DNA of 64,000 bases from the NCBI GenBank assembly GCA_947561715.1, contig OX387200.1, positions 21,764,501 to 21,828,500 on the forward strand. Reading direction: 5' to 3'. Within the stretch, counting starts at the first letter, position 1; each line of letters starts with the position of its first letter. The notes under the pieces were generated by a model. That model worked only from the letters and a program-made list of their open reading frames with translations. It had not been told where the DNA came from and did no database searches. The position numbers and the translations under genes are program-made. Source of the DNA: Ascidia mentula. Lineage: Eukaryota > Chordata > Ascidiacea > Phlebobranchia > Ascidiidae. Positions 42,601 through 57,000 of this stretch are shown in pieces.

Positions 42601-43871
42601 GTATAGCGTGACTACCCTAACAATTAAGAAACTTACCTATCATGGACATAGTGCAAGGTATAGCGTGACTACCCTAACGTTTAACAAACTTACCTATCAT
42701 GGACATAGTGCAAGGTATAGCGTGACTACCCTAACGTTTAACAAACTTACCTATCATGGACATAGTGCAAGGTATAGCGTGACTACCCTAACGTTTAACA
42801 AACTTACCTATCATGGACATAGTGCAAGGTATAGCGTGACTACCCTAACAATTAAGAAACTTACCTATCATGGACATAGTACAAGGTATAGCGTGACTAC
42901 CCTAACGTTTAACAAACTTACCTATCATGGACATAGTGCAAGGTATAGCGTGACTACCCTAACAATTAAGAAACTTACCTATCATGGACATAGTGCAAGG
43001 TATAGCGTGACTACCCTAACGTTTAACAAACTTACCTATCATGGACATAGTGCAAGGTATAGCGTGACTACCCTAACGTTTAACAAACTTACCTATCATG
43101 GACATAGTGCAAGGTATAGCGTGACTACCCTAACAATTAAGAAACTTACCTATCATGGACATAGTGCAAGGTATAGCGTGACTACCTTAACGTTTAACAA
43201 ACTTACCTATCATGGACATAGTGCAAGGTATAGCGTGACTACCCTAACAATTAAGAAACTTACCTATCATGGACATAGTGCAAGGTATAGCGTGATTCTC
43301 GTAACAATTAATGAAGTTACCTATCGATGACGCAGTACAGGTTAAATGATTTCAATTACTCCCCTTGGCCGAAAATATGTATCCTCCCTGTTTGCCGCTG
43401 CAGTCACGTGTTTAAGTTACCGATTTTGTCCAATTTACTGATCTTGGACGCTTACCTATGTTAGCCGTAACGTTACAGCCCTATATGGGATTTTCTGCCT
43501 TGTGCAATGGCTTTCTCAAACTGCTGGTCAGTTTTCAATATGGAATAGAAAAACTTCAAACTGCCCAGGATACGATCTTGTATCCAATCCGTGCAGTGCA
43601 AAACATCCCAAGAACTGTTTCTGCATTTGGTTCTTCAGTAACTAGACTTGTACAGTCGATATTTGCTCCTGTTATTTTTATATTTGTGCACTTATTCACA
43701 GTTTTTAGTTTAACAGTTAAAGGTGTGGTTGGAACTTGTCATTTTGTTGTTCACACAGTACCTGATGTGGTTTATTGTTGTGCATGTTTTGTTTGTCGTT
43801 TTGTTGTGACAACTATAACTGCCCTACATTTGATTAAAAAACAAACAACTCCAGCTTCCAAAAGTAATTGA
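39673..43871 (+). CDS. Small multi-pass membrane protein, unknown family, coding exon split by a 3.8 kb element
   Basis: Exon 1 is 39673-39760 (MSGAKTSNHK..., ending in phase 1 at ATAG|gtaagc). Exon 2 is 43465-43871 (after tatgttag), ending at TGA. Joined, they give about 164 residues. The host codons on either side of the element read continuously as ...LLWRGF/SALCNGF, and the element adds 21 codons in frame. The rest includes an amphipathic stretch (FLKLLVSFQYGIEKLQ), two or three hydrophobic segments (FAPVIFIFVHLFTVF, VVYCCACFVCRFVVTT) and a short polar tail. No signal peptide and no family recognised. Splicing at the terminal-repeat sites is inferred; if it fails, the gene is broken. The short protein, not a long one, is what the open frames support. 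Confidence 0.6.
39880..42270 (-). repeat. 57-bp tandem array, left arm (about 42 units)
   Basis: Head-to-tail units with constant core CTATGTCCATGATAGGTAAG and two interchangeable variable segments (TTTGTTAAACGTTA or TTTCTTAATTGTTA). Two units are cut to 38 bp at about 41330 and 41825. On the + strand each unit contains AGGTAAGT, a consensus 5' splice site. The unit is 19 codons long, so minus-strand frames stay open for up to 483 codons; this is a length artefact until shown otherwise. Confidence 0.95.
42285..43325 (+). repeat. 57-bp tandem array, right arm (about 18 units), inverse of left arm
   Basis: Same unit in the opposite orientation, beginning after a short irregular junction at 42250-42380 that includes degenerate units. 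It can pair with about 1 kb of the left arm, so the transcript could form a long hairpin. A 324-codon repetitive open frame follows from the 57-bp period. Confidence 0.95.
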
Positions 43872-44497
43872 TCTCAGACAGTAAAAATATTCTGTTGATA
43901 AATGTTGTCCAGTTATCTTGTAATTTACAGTTATCATATTGTATAAGCTGTGACATGTGAACTTTTTTAGCATTTTTAGTACAAAAATTATGCAAAAACA
44001 TTTGCCCTTGATTTTTTTGTTTTTTGGTGTTGTATATATTTAAGAAAACATTTGTTTTCTCAGCCTGATGAATTTATTTTAATTAATGTTTACATACCAT
44101 TATGGCATATTTCAAGGAGAGTAACTCCGGCCAGGTCACAAACATTAAGGTCACAAACAGGGGATGAATCCATTTGTATAACCATCATCAATCATTAAAT
44201 TATTGTGACTCACATGCTCTCAAAAAGGAAATTATTGTCTTCTTTCTATTTTCTGACTAGAGCTATGCATATTTTTTGTAAAAGCAGTAAATCTGTAAAT
44301 ATGCATGCAATAAGGTGTGTAACTATTGTCTTTTTGTTGTAGAGCTAGGGTGTTAGTTATTAACTTTGGTGTATAAATCTTATGACAACTTTACTGTGTT
44401 TGGCATAACCTGTATTAGTGCTGATAATGTGGGAATTGGGAAGGACAAATTGAAAAACTGCATCACCACTGTCGGACATATTGATTATCATGATGTC
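43872..44497. other. Intergenic region before the F-box gene
   Basis: It holds the 3' UTR of the interrupted gene. The frame of the F-box exon is open back to about 44366 but without an ATG, and TTGTTGTAG at 44333-44341 could be an upstream acceptor, so an additional 5' exon for the F-box gene is possible. Confidence 0.35.
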
Positions 44498-47400
44498 ATG
44501 GAAAGATTGAATGAAGAAATCTTGATAGAAATTATCAAGTACTTGCCTTTACAAGATCGTATTCGGTCAACTATATTTGTCAACGATGCTTTTGAGAGAG
44601 CAGCATTTTTCACATTAAGACGGTGAGTTATTTTATTACGGAGCAATAGAACATTTTTTCAACTATGCTATATGTTTATTACTGCTATATAAATTATTTT
44701 AATACAACAGCAAAGTTTGAAAAAAAGCTTTTTATGTTGTAGAAATCTTTCGTTTATCGAGGAACACTGGATAACTGGTGGTGACATCCGTAAAATATTA
44801 CAAACAAACCATGCCGCTCTAAAATACATAGATTTTTCCAACTGCTATTGGCTGCATTCTCAAGATTTTTGGTTGCTTAACAAATGTTTAAATCTATCCA
44901 CTTTGCACTTGGCTGGATGTTCTTCAATCACTGGAAAATGTTTGTTGCATATTTTATCTGGTAAAGTAATTTCCTAATGTTGTCAAATGTATGTATGCTT
45001 GGTTAAAAAACATTGTTAACAAAACTCATATATTTTAAGGTTTAGAAAAGTTAGACAATTTCTCGATAACAATTACTGACAAGTTAATACAAGAGGTTAA
45101 CATGGAAATGAAAAAGGCCAAGTTCCAGGTGTTTATTTAATGTTTTCATCAAATTAGTAACATGATAATGTATTCCAGTTTCTTTCAAATATTGTCAATT
45201 TGTATGAGCTGCTTTTGTAACACTTAGTGGTTTTGTGATTATTGTTAAGCATGGTTTTAATTGTTGTATTCAGAATAGGTAAATTTTAAAAATTTATTTC
45301 TATAGATATGTTTTGAGATAAAAACCTTCTATCTACAATTCCAATTTTCAAAGGTCACTGAGTCACACATGAAAAAGTTTATGTTAGGTAAGATTTGATT
45401 TCGTGTGTTGTTGTTATTATTTGCCCACATAAATTAATGTTAATTTCAGGATTTGTTGTGAGTTGTTTTCTGAAATCATCAGCAAATTATTTGAAAGAAA
45501 TTAGGCTAAAAGAACTGGAAACCAGCACGTGGAGTCTATCACAAGTTTTACCACATTTTGTTGGTGTTTTGCAAAGGGTCAGTCTTTTTGTTCGTTTCCA
45601 TTGGACTTTTTGTACATCTTTATAAGTTATTTGTGAAAATATTTTTTTTTAATAAATAATAACTAAAGCTTAGTTCTATTTGTTTTCCAGTCTCAGTCAA
45701 TATCTCTGATGGGTTGCATTGAATGGAACACTTTGAAAAAGCTTTGTGTCAATGTTCCTTGCATTGCCCATAGTTTGGAAAAGATTATGAAGCTTTTTAC
45801 TGGTGACTTTCACTGTAATATACACTGCATAGGTATGTTGCCATTCTGTATGTACTAAGATGTTGAATTAATGTTTAATACCAAGGGATTTTAAACCTAA
45901 CTTTCTTTGGCTAAACACACATGGTTTGACTTAGGACCCTATTTCTTGTAAAAAACTTATTAAATTGATGTTGATTTCATAGTAACTGTTTAACTTTGAA
46001 CATGCCTTTAGTGTTTTAATTTGGACACAGTAGGATAATATCTTCCTTGATTAGTGCTCACATTCTTGAATTGTGTACATTATATAACATCAGTCTGTCT
46101 TTTTAAAGAAACTATGGTAAAAACTGCATCATTTTATGTTCTCTGTTTTCTCGAAATTGTTTTTATCGTTGTGTTGTTACAATTATAGACGTTACCACCC
46201 CTCACAATTTAATAAAGTTGACATGTGTGTTTTTCTTGGAATTTGGAAACCCTATTTCTACAGAGGAAACTTACCCTCTAATTGATCTGTCACATTTACA
46301 ACATCTAACTATAAAGGTTTTTTACTTGTGTACGTTGTGACTGATTGTAGAAAAATGTATTTCAGAATGTTGTTGTTTTAGAATGGAAATCTGGATATTC
46401 TTTGTCGAATCATTGCCCCCTGCCTTGAAACTTTAGAAATTCCAGTAACTGAAAAGTGTGTTCACTCCCAGGTTTGTCATCCGCACAAAAAATTATGGAT
46501 TTGTGTTTTATTGTTTAACATTGTGATCTCTTTCTAGGTAAAAGATATGACATTCCTTCAAAACTTTCCTCGTTTAAAACATTTAAATTTGTCTGGATGG
46601 AATCTTCCCAGTAATGAAAAGTTACTGAACTGCACAATGCAGCAACTAAATTCATATAATTTATCATTGTTTGGAGGATGTTCGAGGACAAGTGATGTTC
46701 TTGGTTTGCTTGCTTTCCCCCACCTTACAGAGGTAGTTGCATGGATATTCACATAGCACAGATGTCAAACTTCGTATAACGCCTGAACGATCCGGGATAT
46801 CTCAAGCTTTGGAGAAATTGGCACAGATTAAATCCTTGCAGAAGTTGACTTTGTCTAATTTTTACTTTTTGAGGGACTTTGCTTTCTTGATTTCTATTGC
46901 AATGGTACGTATATTAGATAAAATGCAAAAAAGAGTTCTCTGTTTGTGGTGTGTTTATGTATAGTCACTCTCTTAAATATCTTATTTTTCTTTTATGTCA
47001 ATGTTGTTAGGGTTGTTTGAAGTTGAACGATGTTTCTTTGTTGTGTCTCGGTCCAATCTCTACTCCAGTATTCAGCAAAAGTCTTAATAAGATGCTCACC
47101 CATCTACCTCAACTTCAAAGCATTAAGTAACAAAACACTTTTTATCACAAAAATACATCAATGCAAAATTATGCTTTTTGTCTTAGGCTGAAGCATCAAC
47201 ATTTCCAAATAAATGAACAATTTTCCACAAGTTTAATGAATTGTAGAAGACTTAAATATTTTGAACTTGAAACGCATGAGGAAACAGAACCCAATGTCCC
47301 ATTACTGATTGTTAATTTGATCAAACATTGCAGCAACTTGGTTGATTTTCTGATCAAAAATCCAGTTTTTCGAAAGTCTTCGATAACAAAGGTAGTATAT

Positions 47401-47525
47401 GAAAGGCTTATAGTATTTATGGAAATCCTTTTTTTCCTTCACATAAATTACCTTTACAGATCAACAAAATGTTGCAGAACGAGAGAAAGAAAAGACCTGC
47501 TTTGCGTATTCAGTTCCTTGGTTAA
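44498..47525 (+). CDS. F-box and leucine-rich-repeat-like protein
   Basis: A likely substrate adaptor of SCF ubiquitin ligases. The F-box is at the N-terminus (MERLNEEILIEIIKYLPLQD) and would bind SKP1. LRR-like segments follow (LKYIDFSNCYWL, LSTLHLAGCSSIT, FPRLKHLNLSGWNLPS, LQKLTLSNFYFLRD). Exons: 44498-44622, 44743-44960, 45040-45128, 45306-45387, 45450-45577, 45691-45832, 46189-46316, 46382-46471, 46538-46732, 46737-46904, 47011-47126, 47187-47391, 47460-47525, about 583 residues. All phases agree except at 46733-46736, where four bases (GTAG) separate ...FPHLTE from LHGYS. Either this is a frameshift or assembly error, or a normal intron of about 75 nt (46692 to the AG before ATGTCAAAC) removes it. 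It ends 235 bp before CDK9 on the same strand. The exact orthologue is not recognised. Confidence 0.75.
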
Positions 47526-47760
47526 ATGTTTAGGTCTTCGGTGCTGCAACATCTTCCAAGCCTGTTGAAAAACTTAATACCCCATGAATCAATCTATTGA
47601 AGCATTCATAATGTTATTTCAGTGCATTTAGTATATTACCTCTTCTGTGTTTCAAGCGTGGACCTTTTCAACACCTATACCAAACCCTCTGTTTTTGCTT
47701 GTAGGGTTGTGAAAAGTAGAACACTTAACTTAACATGAATTTGTAATAATAATTTAAAAT

Positions 47761-50288
<2,528 letters not shown>

Positions 50289-52197
50289 GTTATGAAGCAT
50301 TTCATCAAAGTTTAACTTCAGGTTTTTATCCAATGATGGGGGACGATTGTCTCATATTTTCCTGGCATAGAAAAACTTTTGCGATATCTCCTTTATTTTC
50401 GAGTCATTTTTGTTGTCTTGAGTAATTCACATTATTTTTGTTGTTGTTGCACCGCTGTGTTTTTCGCAGGCTTGCGGTGATGCATGAAATAAACCAATCG
50501 AAACTGGTGCTTAGTTTAATTATGTCTACATAGTCGGCAAGTTCGCACACGTAAGGACTGAAACCAGATCCTGGCGAATCCACACGATCCACAGTCGCAC
50601 TAAAAGGCTGCAGAATAAAGTGTTAAGCTTCTTGGTTAACAAACGGGTCGGATAAGTTGTGTGCTCTCACACAATATTTTCTTCATGATAGAATCTAAAA
50701 CTGTGGTACAAGGTTTACATTTGTAAATGACCAAACACACTCTACATGCTTCATATCGGTCAACATACGTCGTTGGAACTCACAACATATAATTGATGGA
50801 TGGGTAGTGGTCGTATAGGTTACCCCATGTTAATACATATTATGTATTACTAATTTTCTATTTCAGTTATAACGTAGTCCACCATATAGGCCTAACAGTG
50901 CTATAACCGCACGTATTAATTTGTGATTCCTTTGCCGAGAGACACTTCCGCCACAAAAAAGCCACCACAACTCCTCTTTCGTGTTAGCCCTTCGTATAAT
51001 ATCATTTGGACAAAACTCAAATGCACCGTAATTATGGATATGTGCTTGGCCACATTCTAATACTTGAATTTTGAAACTGCGCTTTTTATCTTGCATATTG
51101 TCCTCGGGGTTTTTGCACGAAAAAAAGATAAACAAGAAACAAATTTATATCGCGTACGCACGAATGAGGACACTGAAGTAGAACTAGGGAAAAAACAAGT
51201 TCTTTAGTGGAAGTTTTTTTATGACCATTATGAAAATGTATTCGGACCCGGCATAATGCGAATCACGTGTTGTGGTACATTCCTTGCCCCAATGAGTGGG
51301 TGAATTTTTACATACCGAATAAGCGTCAGTATAGGCCCCTGTTTGCAAATGTGGGTTTGAAAATATCCACATATGTAACTTATTAACTTGATGCAGAATA
51401 TCTTCATATAGCCATTGTGTTACAGTAGGAACATGCGTACCAATGTGGTTTGTGCGATATTTCCCAGGGGTTATATGTCTCCCGACATAGAAAAGTCGCA
51501 CAAATGGGCTAATGTTGGTAAACGGTGGAAAACGCTTGCATTTAACATTTTTTTAAAACACAAGATATCCTGATCAGGTTTTCTTCTGGGTATATGGGTT
51601 GGGCGCTTGAATCTAAGACAACATCAACGCAAGCACGTCAGAAACAAAACGTAAAGGACGCTAATTGAAATAATTTTCAATGGACAACAATATTTCCTTG
51701 CCTTGATATAGAACGGTCGACATAATTTAAATTCGGCAATCATAAAAATAATTTTTATTTGGATGACTAAAAGTTTGTTATTCAAAGTGTCGCGTGTCCT
51801 TTTCTCTTTATCCGTAATTTCGATCATTTGCGTCATTTCCCGTAAAGTACGTCACGAGTTCGTGCGTCACCACCGTTTCGCTTGAGTAGACACGCCGTTG
51901 GGCCGCGAAACTTGAAAACAACAAATCAGAAAACGCTTTGTAAAAGTGAAGCGAAGAACAATAATGTAATCGAACGGCTAGAAATTTGATGAAATAAAGT
52001 GTGTGTATTTGTAATTATTGCGTATGTTTTACTGCAAACGTATATTCCGAATTAAATGAACTGTACCCGCGAGCAGCCACATTTGTTTGTGCTAGTTCAT
52101 GTTATAAGACGCTTTGGGTATATTGGGGCTGCCCTGTTACTGACCAATATAGAATGTATTTCATTTTGTATTTTTACTCTTCAGTCGGAAGAAATCT
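50289..52197. other. Intergenic region between CDK9 and the KEN-motif gene
   Basis: CDK9's 3' UTR ends near the AATAAA at 50489-50494. TACGTCAC and TGCGTCAC (about 51848-51870) resemble CREB/ATF half-sites and may belong to the next promoter. TTTTTACTCTTCAG ending about 52184 is a strong acceptor just 5' of the next start codon, possibly a spliced-leader or 5'-UTR intron site. The remaining 1.3 kb shows nothing I can name. Confidence 0.45.
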
Positions 52198-52937
52198 ATG
52201 TCAACTTCCAAAACGCGTGTAAAAAAAAACATTATTATGCCAAGAGTGAAAAGCACTCATAAAGCTCCATTGGCTCTGGGAGAGATTGGGAATACCGGAC
52301 AAGTCCATGAGTATGGATCACCAAAGATGAGGAGTTTAAACCCATGCACGGCAAAAGTTGTTTCTTGCAATGAGAGTGTCAAATGGGTAAATGGTTTTGT
52401 CATATAAAGTAAACCTTCAAGTGTCATTTTAATGGTTATATGGATTATATGACAGGATATGTGTAGTTGTTCTTAAGTTAGTTGGAAATTTAGTTTATAA
52501 CTCTTCTTTTACTGTATGGATGTCTGTTTGTGACAAATATTTTTCCGTTTACTACTTAGGTGTCACCTGATATACAACTTGCCAAGCATGATAACAGAAC
52601 AAGCAAGAAAAGGGCCCAAACAAAAAGCACTAAATGCAAAGAGAAAACGAAGGGTAAAGAGAAATCTGATCAATCACCACAAGCATCACTTGCAAGCAGT
52701 CTCAATTCAATACACATAGACAAGCAACATTGTGTTAAGTCTCATTATAAGAAATTGGACTTTGTCTATGATGGCTCCCCTCGTCACACTTGCTATGACA
52801 GTGATGACAACAAGGAAAATATTGACCCTGAAAACTGTGCAACTCCAATTCCTCTTAAAAAGTCTGTGAAGAAAAGGCAACTATCAAATTCCAGACAGTA
52901 TCTAAGTGGCACATCGAGTAGAGTTAATCGGATGTAA
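52198..52937 (+). CDS. Basic low-complexity protein with KEN motif, unrecognised
   Basis: Two exons, 52198-52386 and 52560-52937, phase 0, 188 residues. Start is the ATG at 52198 just after a strong acceptor; an in-frame ATG at 52237 (MPRVKSTHK) is an alternative. The protein is Lys/Ser-rich and without a folded domain that I recognise: a basic central part (SKKRAQTKSTKCKEKTKGKEK) and a C-terminal acidic patch DSDDNKENIDPEN, followed by another basic run (KKSVKKRQLSNSRQ). KEN followed by a downstream Pro at residues 148-150 is the usual wording of an APC/C-Cdh1 degron. This suggests, but does not show, a cell-cycle-regulated nuclear protein. A faint likeness to PIMREG (KW...TKKRAQK) is too weak to use. 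Polyadenylation signal at 53117-53122. Confidence 0.65.
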
Positions 52938-54078
52938 ACATATAACTTCAAAATTTTGAATTCCGGCCACTGGGAAATGAACTTCGTTTTTTTTTACTTT
53001 TCCAGTCCTTTGGTGGACAATCTTCCAAATGGAAAATTTTACTGCGCTTTTTCAGTGTTGTGGGAATTATTTTTGATGCTTTCTTTTGTACATATTTTAT
53101 CTGTTTTAAACTGCTAAATAAACAACAGTTATTCGCTTGTTTTGATAGGTTTTTTCCATATGATGAACTGCGTGACTGTAGCTTTTGCTTGGTAATCATG
53201 CAGATATATTCTGTGCACTACCAAACTGCAGATTTTTTTCTGGAAAAAAATCTATCTGGAAGTAGAAGTTGCATCAGATTTAAAACTATCTTGACAAAAC
53301 AAATCTGGTGTGTGGTTTTGACATAAATATCCTCAACAAAGAAATAAAATAATGTTCTAAGTTACAGGATAGTGTGAACGTATAATAATGCTTTTAGTGG
53401 TGAACTCTTGTAATTTGTTTTGGACAAACTACATGCAGACATCTCCCTATTTCAGTAAATTACCAATTAAGTGAGGGATGAAGGTCCCTACAAGTTATAA
53501 GATCCTTACACCAAAACCTGTTGCCTACTATGCTGCAAAATTTTTTGTGTATCCCTAAGGGGGGGGACCTTTTCTCCTTTTTGAAACCTTCACCAGTATT
53601 GTGAAATATAATTTTTTCATTTGCAAAAAGCTGCAATTGTTGATAGTAGAACACAGAAATGTCAGGCAAACCCTTCCTGTGAAACATTTTCTGGAATCAC
53701 ATGCACAACCTTTTAATTCCAAATTACTATGTCAGTCTTATTTCTCTGATGTGAAACTCTAACACGAAACTGTATTCACATTCCCAAACAGGCAGCATCA
53801 AGATTCACAACAAAAACTTAACAACGGCAGTTTTCACTTTCTCCTTTTAAGGCAAGGTTGAGTTAATGGAAACGATTGTGTATAAAAAATAGGATGGTGC
53901 AAGGAAAACGACATTGTCCCACTGACAATTTGTGTTCACCTCATGGGGTCAATAAAAATACTACATTGCAGTCGGTTGTGATGTCCAACTCTGTTTCCAT
54001 TGTACAGTGTGACGATAGTCCGCACTGAGAAGCTATCCTTGGTTTATTATGAAAGTTTGATGTTAAATTAAATTGTCT
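52938..54078. other. Convergent 3' region between the KEN-motif gene and NAP1L
   Basis: It holds AATAAA at 53117-53122 for the + gene and TTTATT at 54043-54048 (AATAAA on -) for NAP1L. A run of nine G at about 53560 is the only other visible feature. No coding exon. Confidence 0.45.
54043..54048 (-). terminator. Polyadenylation signal, NAP1L
   Basis: AATAAA on the minus strand about 30 nt past the stop codon. Confidence 0.6.
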
Positions 54079-57000
54079 TTATTGTTGTTTGCACTCCTGG
54101 GGCGTCTCCTTTTTCTTGGGGTCTTTCTTTAAACAACAAAGTGTAAAATTACATTCTGTGTTGTAAAATGCTTTAAAATTTTGAAATAATCATAGCAATT
54201 ACAAAGAGTTATTAGCAAGACAATATTTGCCAACTTGACGCAGATATTAATGGTTGGCAACAAACATAGGTTTGTACAATTTAAAAGAGTGAAAGTAAAA
54301 TTTTTTATGAAAAACAACCTCTGGATCATAGTCCGAGTCGTTTGCAGAGTCGGATTCTTCCCCCGAGCCACCAATGTTGAACTGCAAAAATAATTCAAAT
54401 AGGGGTTTCAGAAAATCTACTGTTAACAAACAAACTAAAGAACTACTTGATTGTGTCTGAGGTACAGACTTATTGACTCGTTGTAAATATTCTAAACTCA
54501 CCCCTCCTGCTTCATCGTCATCCTCTTCCTCCTCCTCTTCCTCATAATCTTCCTCATCATTTGCTTCTCCAGTGAAATACAGGACAGCTCTTGGAACAAT
54601 TCGATCTCGTAGCAAATGTCCGATCTCGAAATCGCTTGCAAGTAAAGCTTCCGTGTCTGAATCCTTTTAATTTCAGAAATTTTTTTAAAATAAATCCCAC
54701 CTTTAAATTACGGGTCGAAAAACTTTGGCCCTTGCAGGAATAGTTTGGGTTAATACAATGTTGGGAGATAACAACTAATAATTACAGTTCCTATTCGCGG
54801 CATAACACTTTCTCAATACAATAGGCTACAGTTAGGATTTAAACCTAAAAGACAATTTAAACTTTCGTAACATACATACCATCTCTGTATCATCAACTGG
54901 AACTGAAATAAAATAGAATAGATTTATTTTTATTAGTTTATTGGCCATAATTTGTTTGCAAAAACAACACATTATACTGAACATACGCTATATTATTTTG
55001 TGTGAAAAATCGTTACTAAATTGAATCAGTGACTTTCATATAGCGCAGTTCAAACAAAAAAGTTATGAAAACTACAAATACCAGCCTATATTTGACAAAC
55101 AAGAAAATATGTGTGAAAGAATGCACACCATGAAAAGTCACTTTTCTTTGCTCAGCACTTATACAACAATATAGTGGACTAACTGTGTCCAAGATAATTG
55201 CCCAGAGGCCAGAACAAGATGAATGTGATGTTAGCATACATAATTCATTCTCTACCTTCAGGAGGTGAAAAGAAATTGAAGAAAGAATCATTTGGAACTT
55301 GTTTCGTCACCGTCCTAACAGTTCCCCTTCCCTTGTGTTTCTGCTTTTTCTTGATCGTCTTCACGGTCACATTCTTACCTTTGACCCAGTCAATTTTGCA
55401 CCTGGTTAATTTGCAATGTTCATTAGTGAATTTGGCCTTCATAAGTAGGAAGTTCCAGTAACAACAAATACAATACAGGTTATGTTACACACCTACCCAG
55501 TCCCATATGGTCTTAAAGCACAAAACTACTTCAGTGTTAACAAGTGTATGTGTTGAAAATTATGCCCACATGAAACCACTTTGCCAATTTTTTTCAACTG
55601 AATAAAAATCAATAATTTTTTGTGGGCAACAATATGGCAAAAATGGATAATAGTCACAAGAAAAATGACACAATATATATTTTAATCAATGATAAATTGC
55701 CAACACTACATTTATCTACTCAAGAGACAAATACAGACTGTATATACCCAAATTTTTCCCATTACGTAATCTATATTTTTAAACAGTTGCATCATATATG
55801 AATTAAAGCATTTGCTGTTTGTATATTCCCCAGTGTAATGATGACAGAGACCACACAACACTCCAGAACTATAATGGCTGGATTGACATTTCCTCCAGTA
55901 AACCAAACAAGCTACATGGTAACATACTGTATGCACATGATATCTTTACAATGCACATTTTTCATAACATTTGTAAACTTATTTATTTTTTGCTTGAGTT
56001 AATCAGAAATGAATTTTCATCAATGATACCAAGTTTTCCATTATTTATTAATTCTATTACATAATCACTCCCTTACCCTGTGCAACTGACAATTTCAGGT
56101 CCTTCAAATGAAAATGGATCTTTTTCGTCAGGTTGTGATTGTAGTTTATAATACTTTGATAAAATATTATTTGAAAAATATGGATTGGTGCCGAAAACAA
56201 ATTCCAGTGTGAATCCCTGCAAAATAAAATAATTCTGAATCAAAGGTTGGGAGTCATGTTTACAATAATCACATCTTCTACTCTTTTAACAATATATTTA
56301 AAATTGTTTCAAAAAATTACCATAGGTTCTTCTGGTTTAGAGAAAATAACTCTTATATCCAATAGTTTTGAAAGAATCGGCTCATCGTGTTCTTGCACCA
56401 TGTCATGGAACAGGGAAATATTCTTGAGGATTGTCAACCAAAATTCAGGAACACCTTTAGCCGCTTCTAAAAATTTGCAGAGTTAATATTTCTTTACCTT
56501 TCAACTATCAAGAGTTCAAACCAAAATGATCTTTAAGTTCAAAGAGCTATTTATCAGATTATCTGAACATACCTTCGTCTGTTTCATTTTCCACTTTCAC
56601 CTTCGTTTCAACATTTTCCTGAAGAAAAAATTAAAAGTAAATTTTTCCAGCAATAAAACTTGAGTATTTTCATGCAACAGCTGTGTAAACAGTTCAGTGA
56701 CACTGCCATGCAAATTTTTATGCAAACTTTACTCTGAGAATTGATGCCTTCAAAGTAAAAAACTTTAATGACCTACTAACACTGCAGCGACACTAAATAT
56801 TATTTAAGTTAGGTTTTAGCCAGGGTTGCCATGGATCTGGAGTTGAAAATGGGGCTGACTGAAAACAGCATGTGACAGTGATAGAAATTTGACCAATACC
56901 ATTAAAAAATTGAACATGTTGACCAAAAAATAGATAATTTTAGAAATAAGGATGGCACAGCACACTTGGCTACATTGGTGTAACACATCACATGTAGCTA

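Larger units (their letters stand above)
39729..43487. mobile_element. Introner-like non-autonomous element with long terminal inverted repeats
   Basis: The element body lies between two copies of GGATTTTC (39721-39728 and 43488-43495), a likely 8-bp target duplication. Terminal repeats start GGGCTGTAACGTTACGG at 39735 and run about 145 bp, matched in inverse orientation to 43481 with few differences; six unmatched bases separate each repeat from its duplication. The repeat contains ACATAG|GTAAGC, a good 5' splice site on the left. Its inverse on the right gives CTTACCTATGTTAG, a usable 3' splice site. The interior is two inverted 57-bp arrays with no transposase. An 8-bp duplication fits hAT-like insertion, but family is not established. 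Nearly identical ends suggest a young insertion. Confidence 0.75.

Noticed and set aside
39880-43325. Regular repeats resembling a CRISPR array
   Set aside because: Units are contiguous without unique spacers, and the DNA is eukaryotic.
50863-51501. Minus-strand open frames of 90-105 codons between CDK9 and the KEN-motif gene
   Set aside because: No domain, signal or splice pattern; they appear random.
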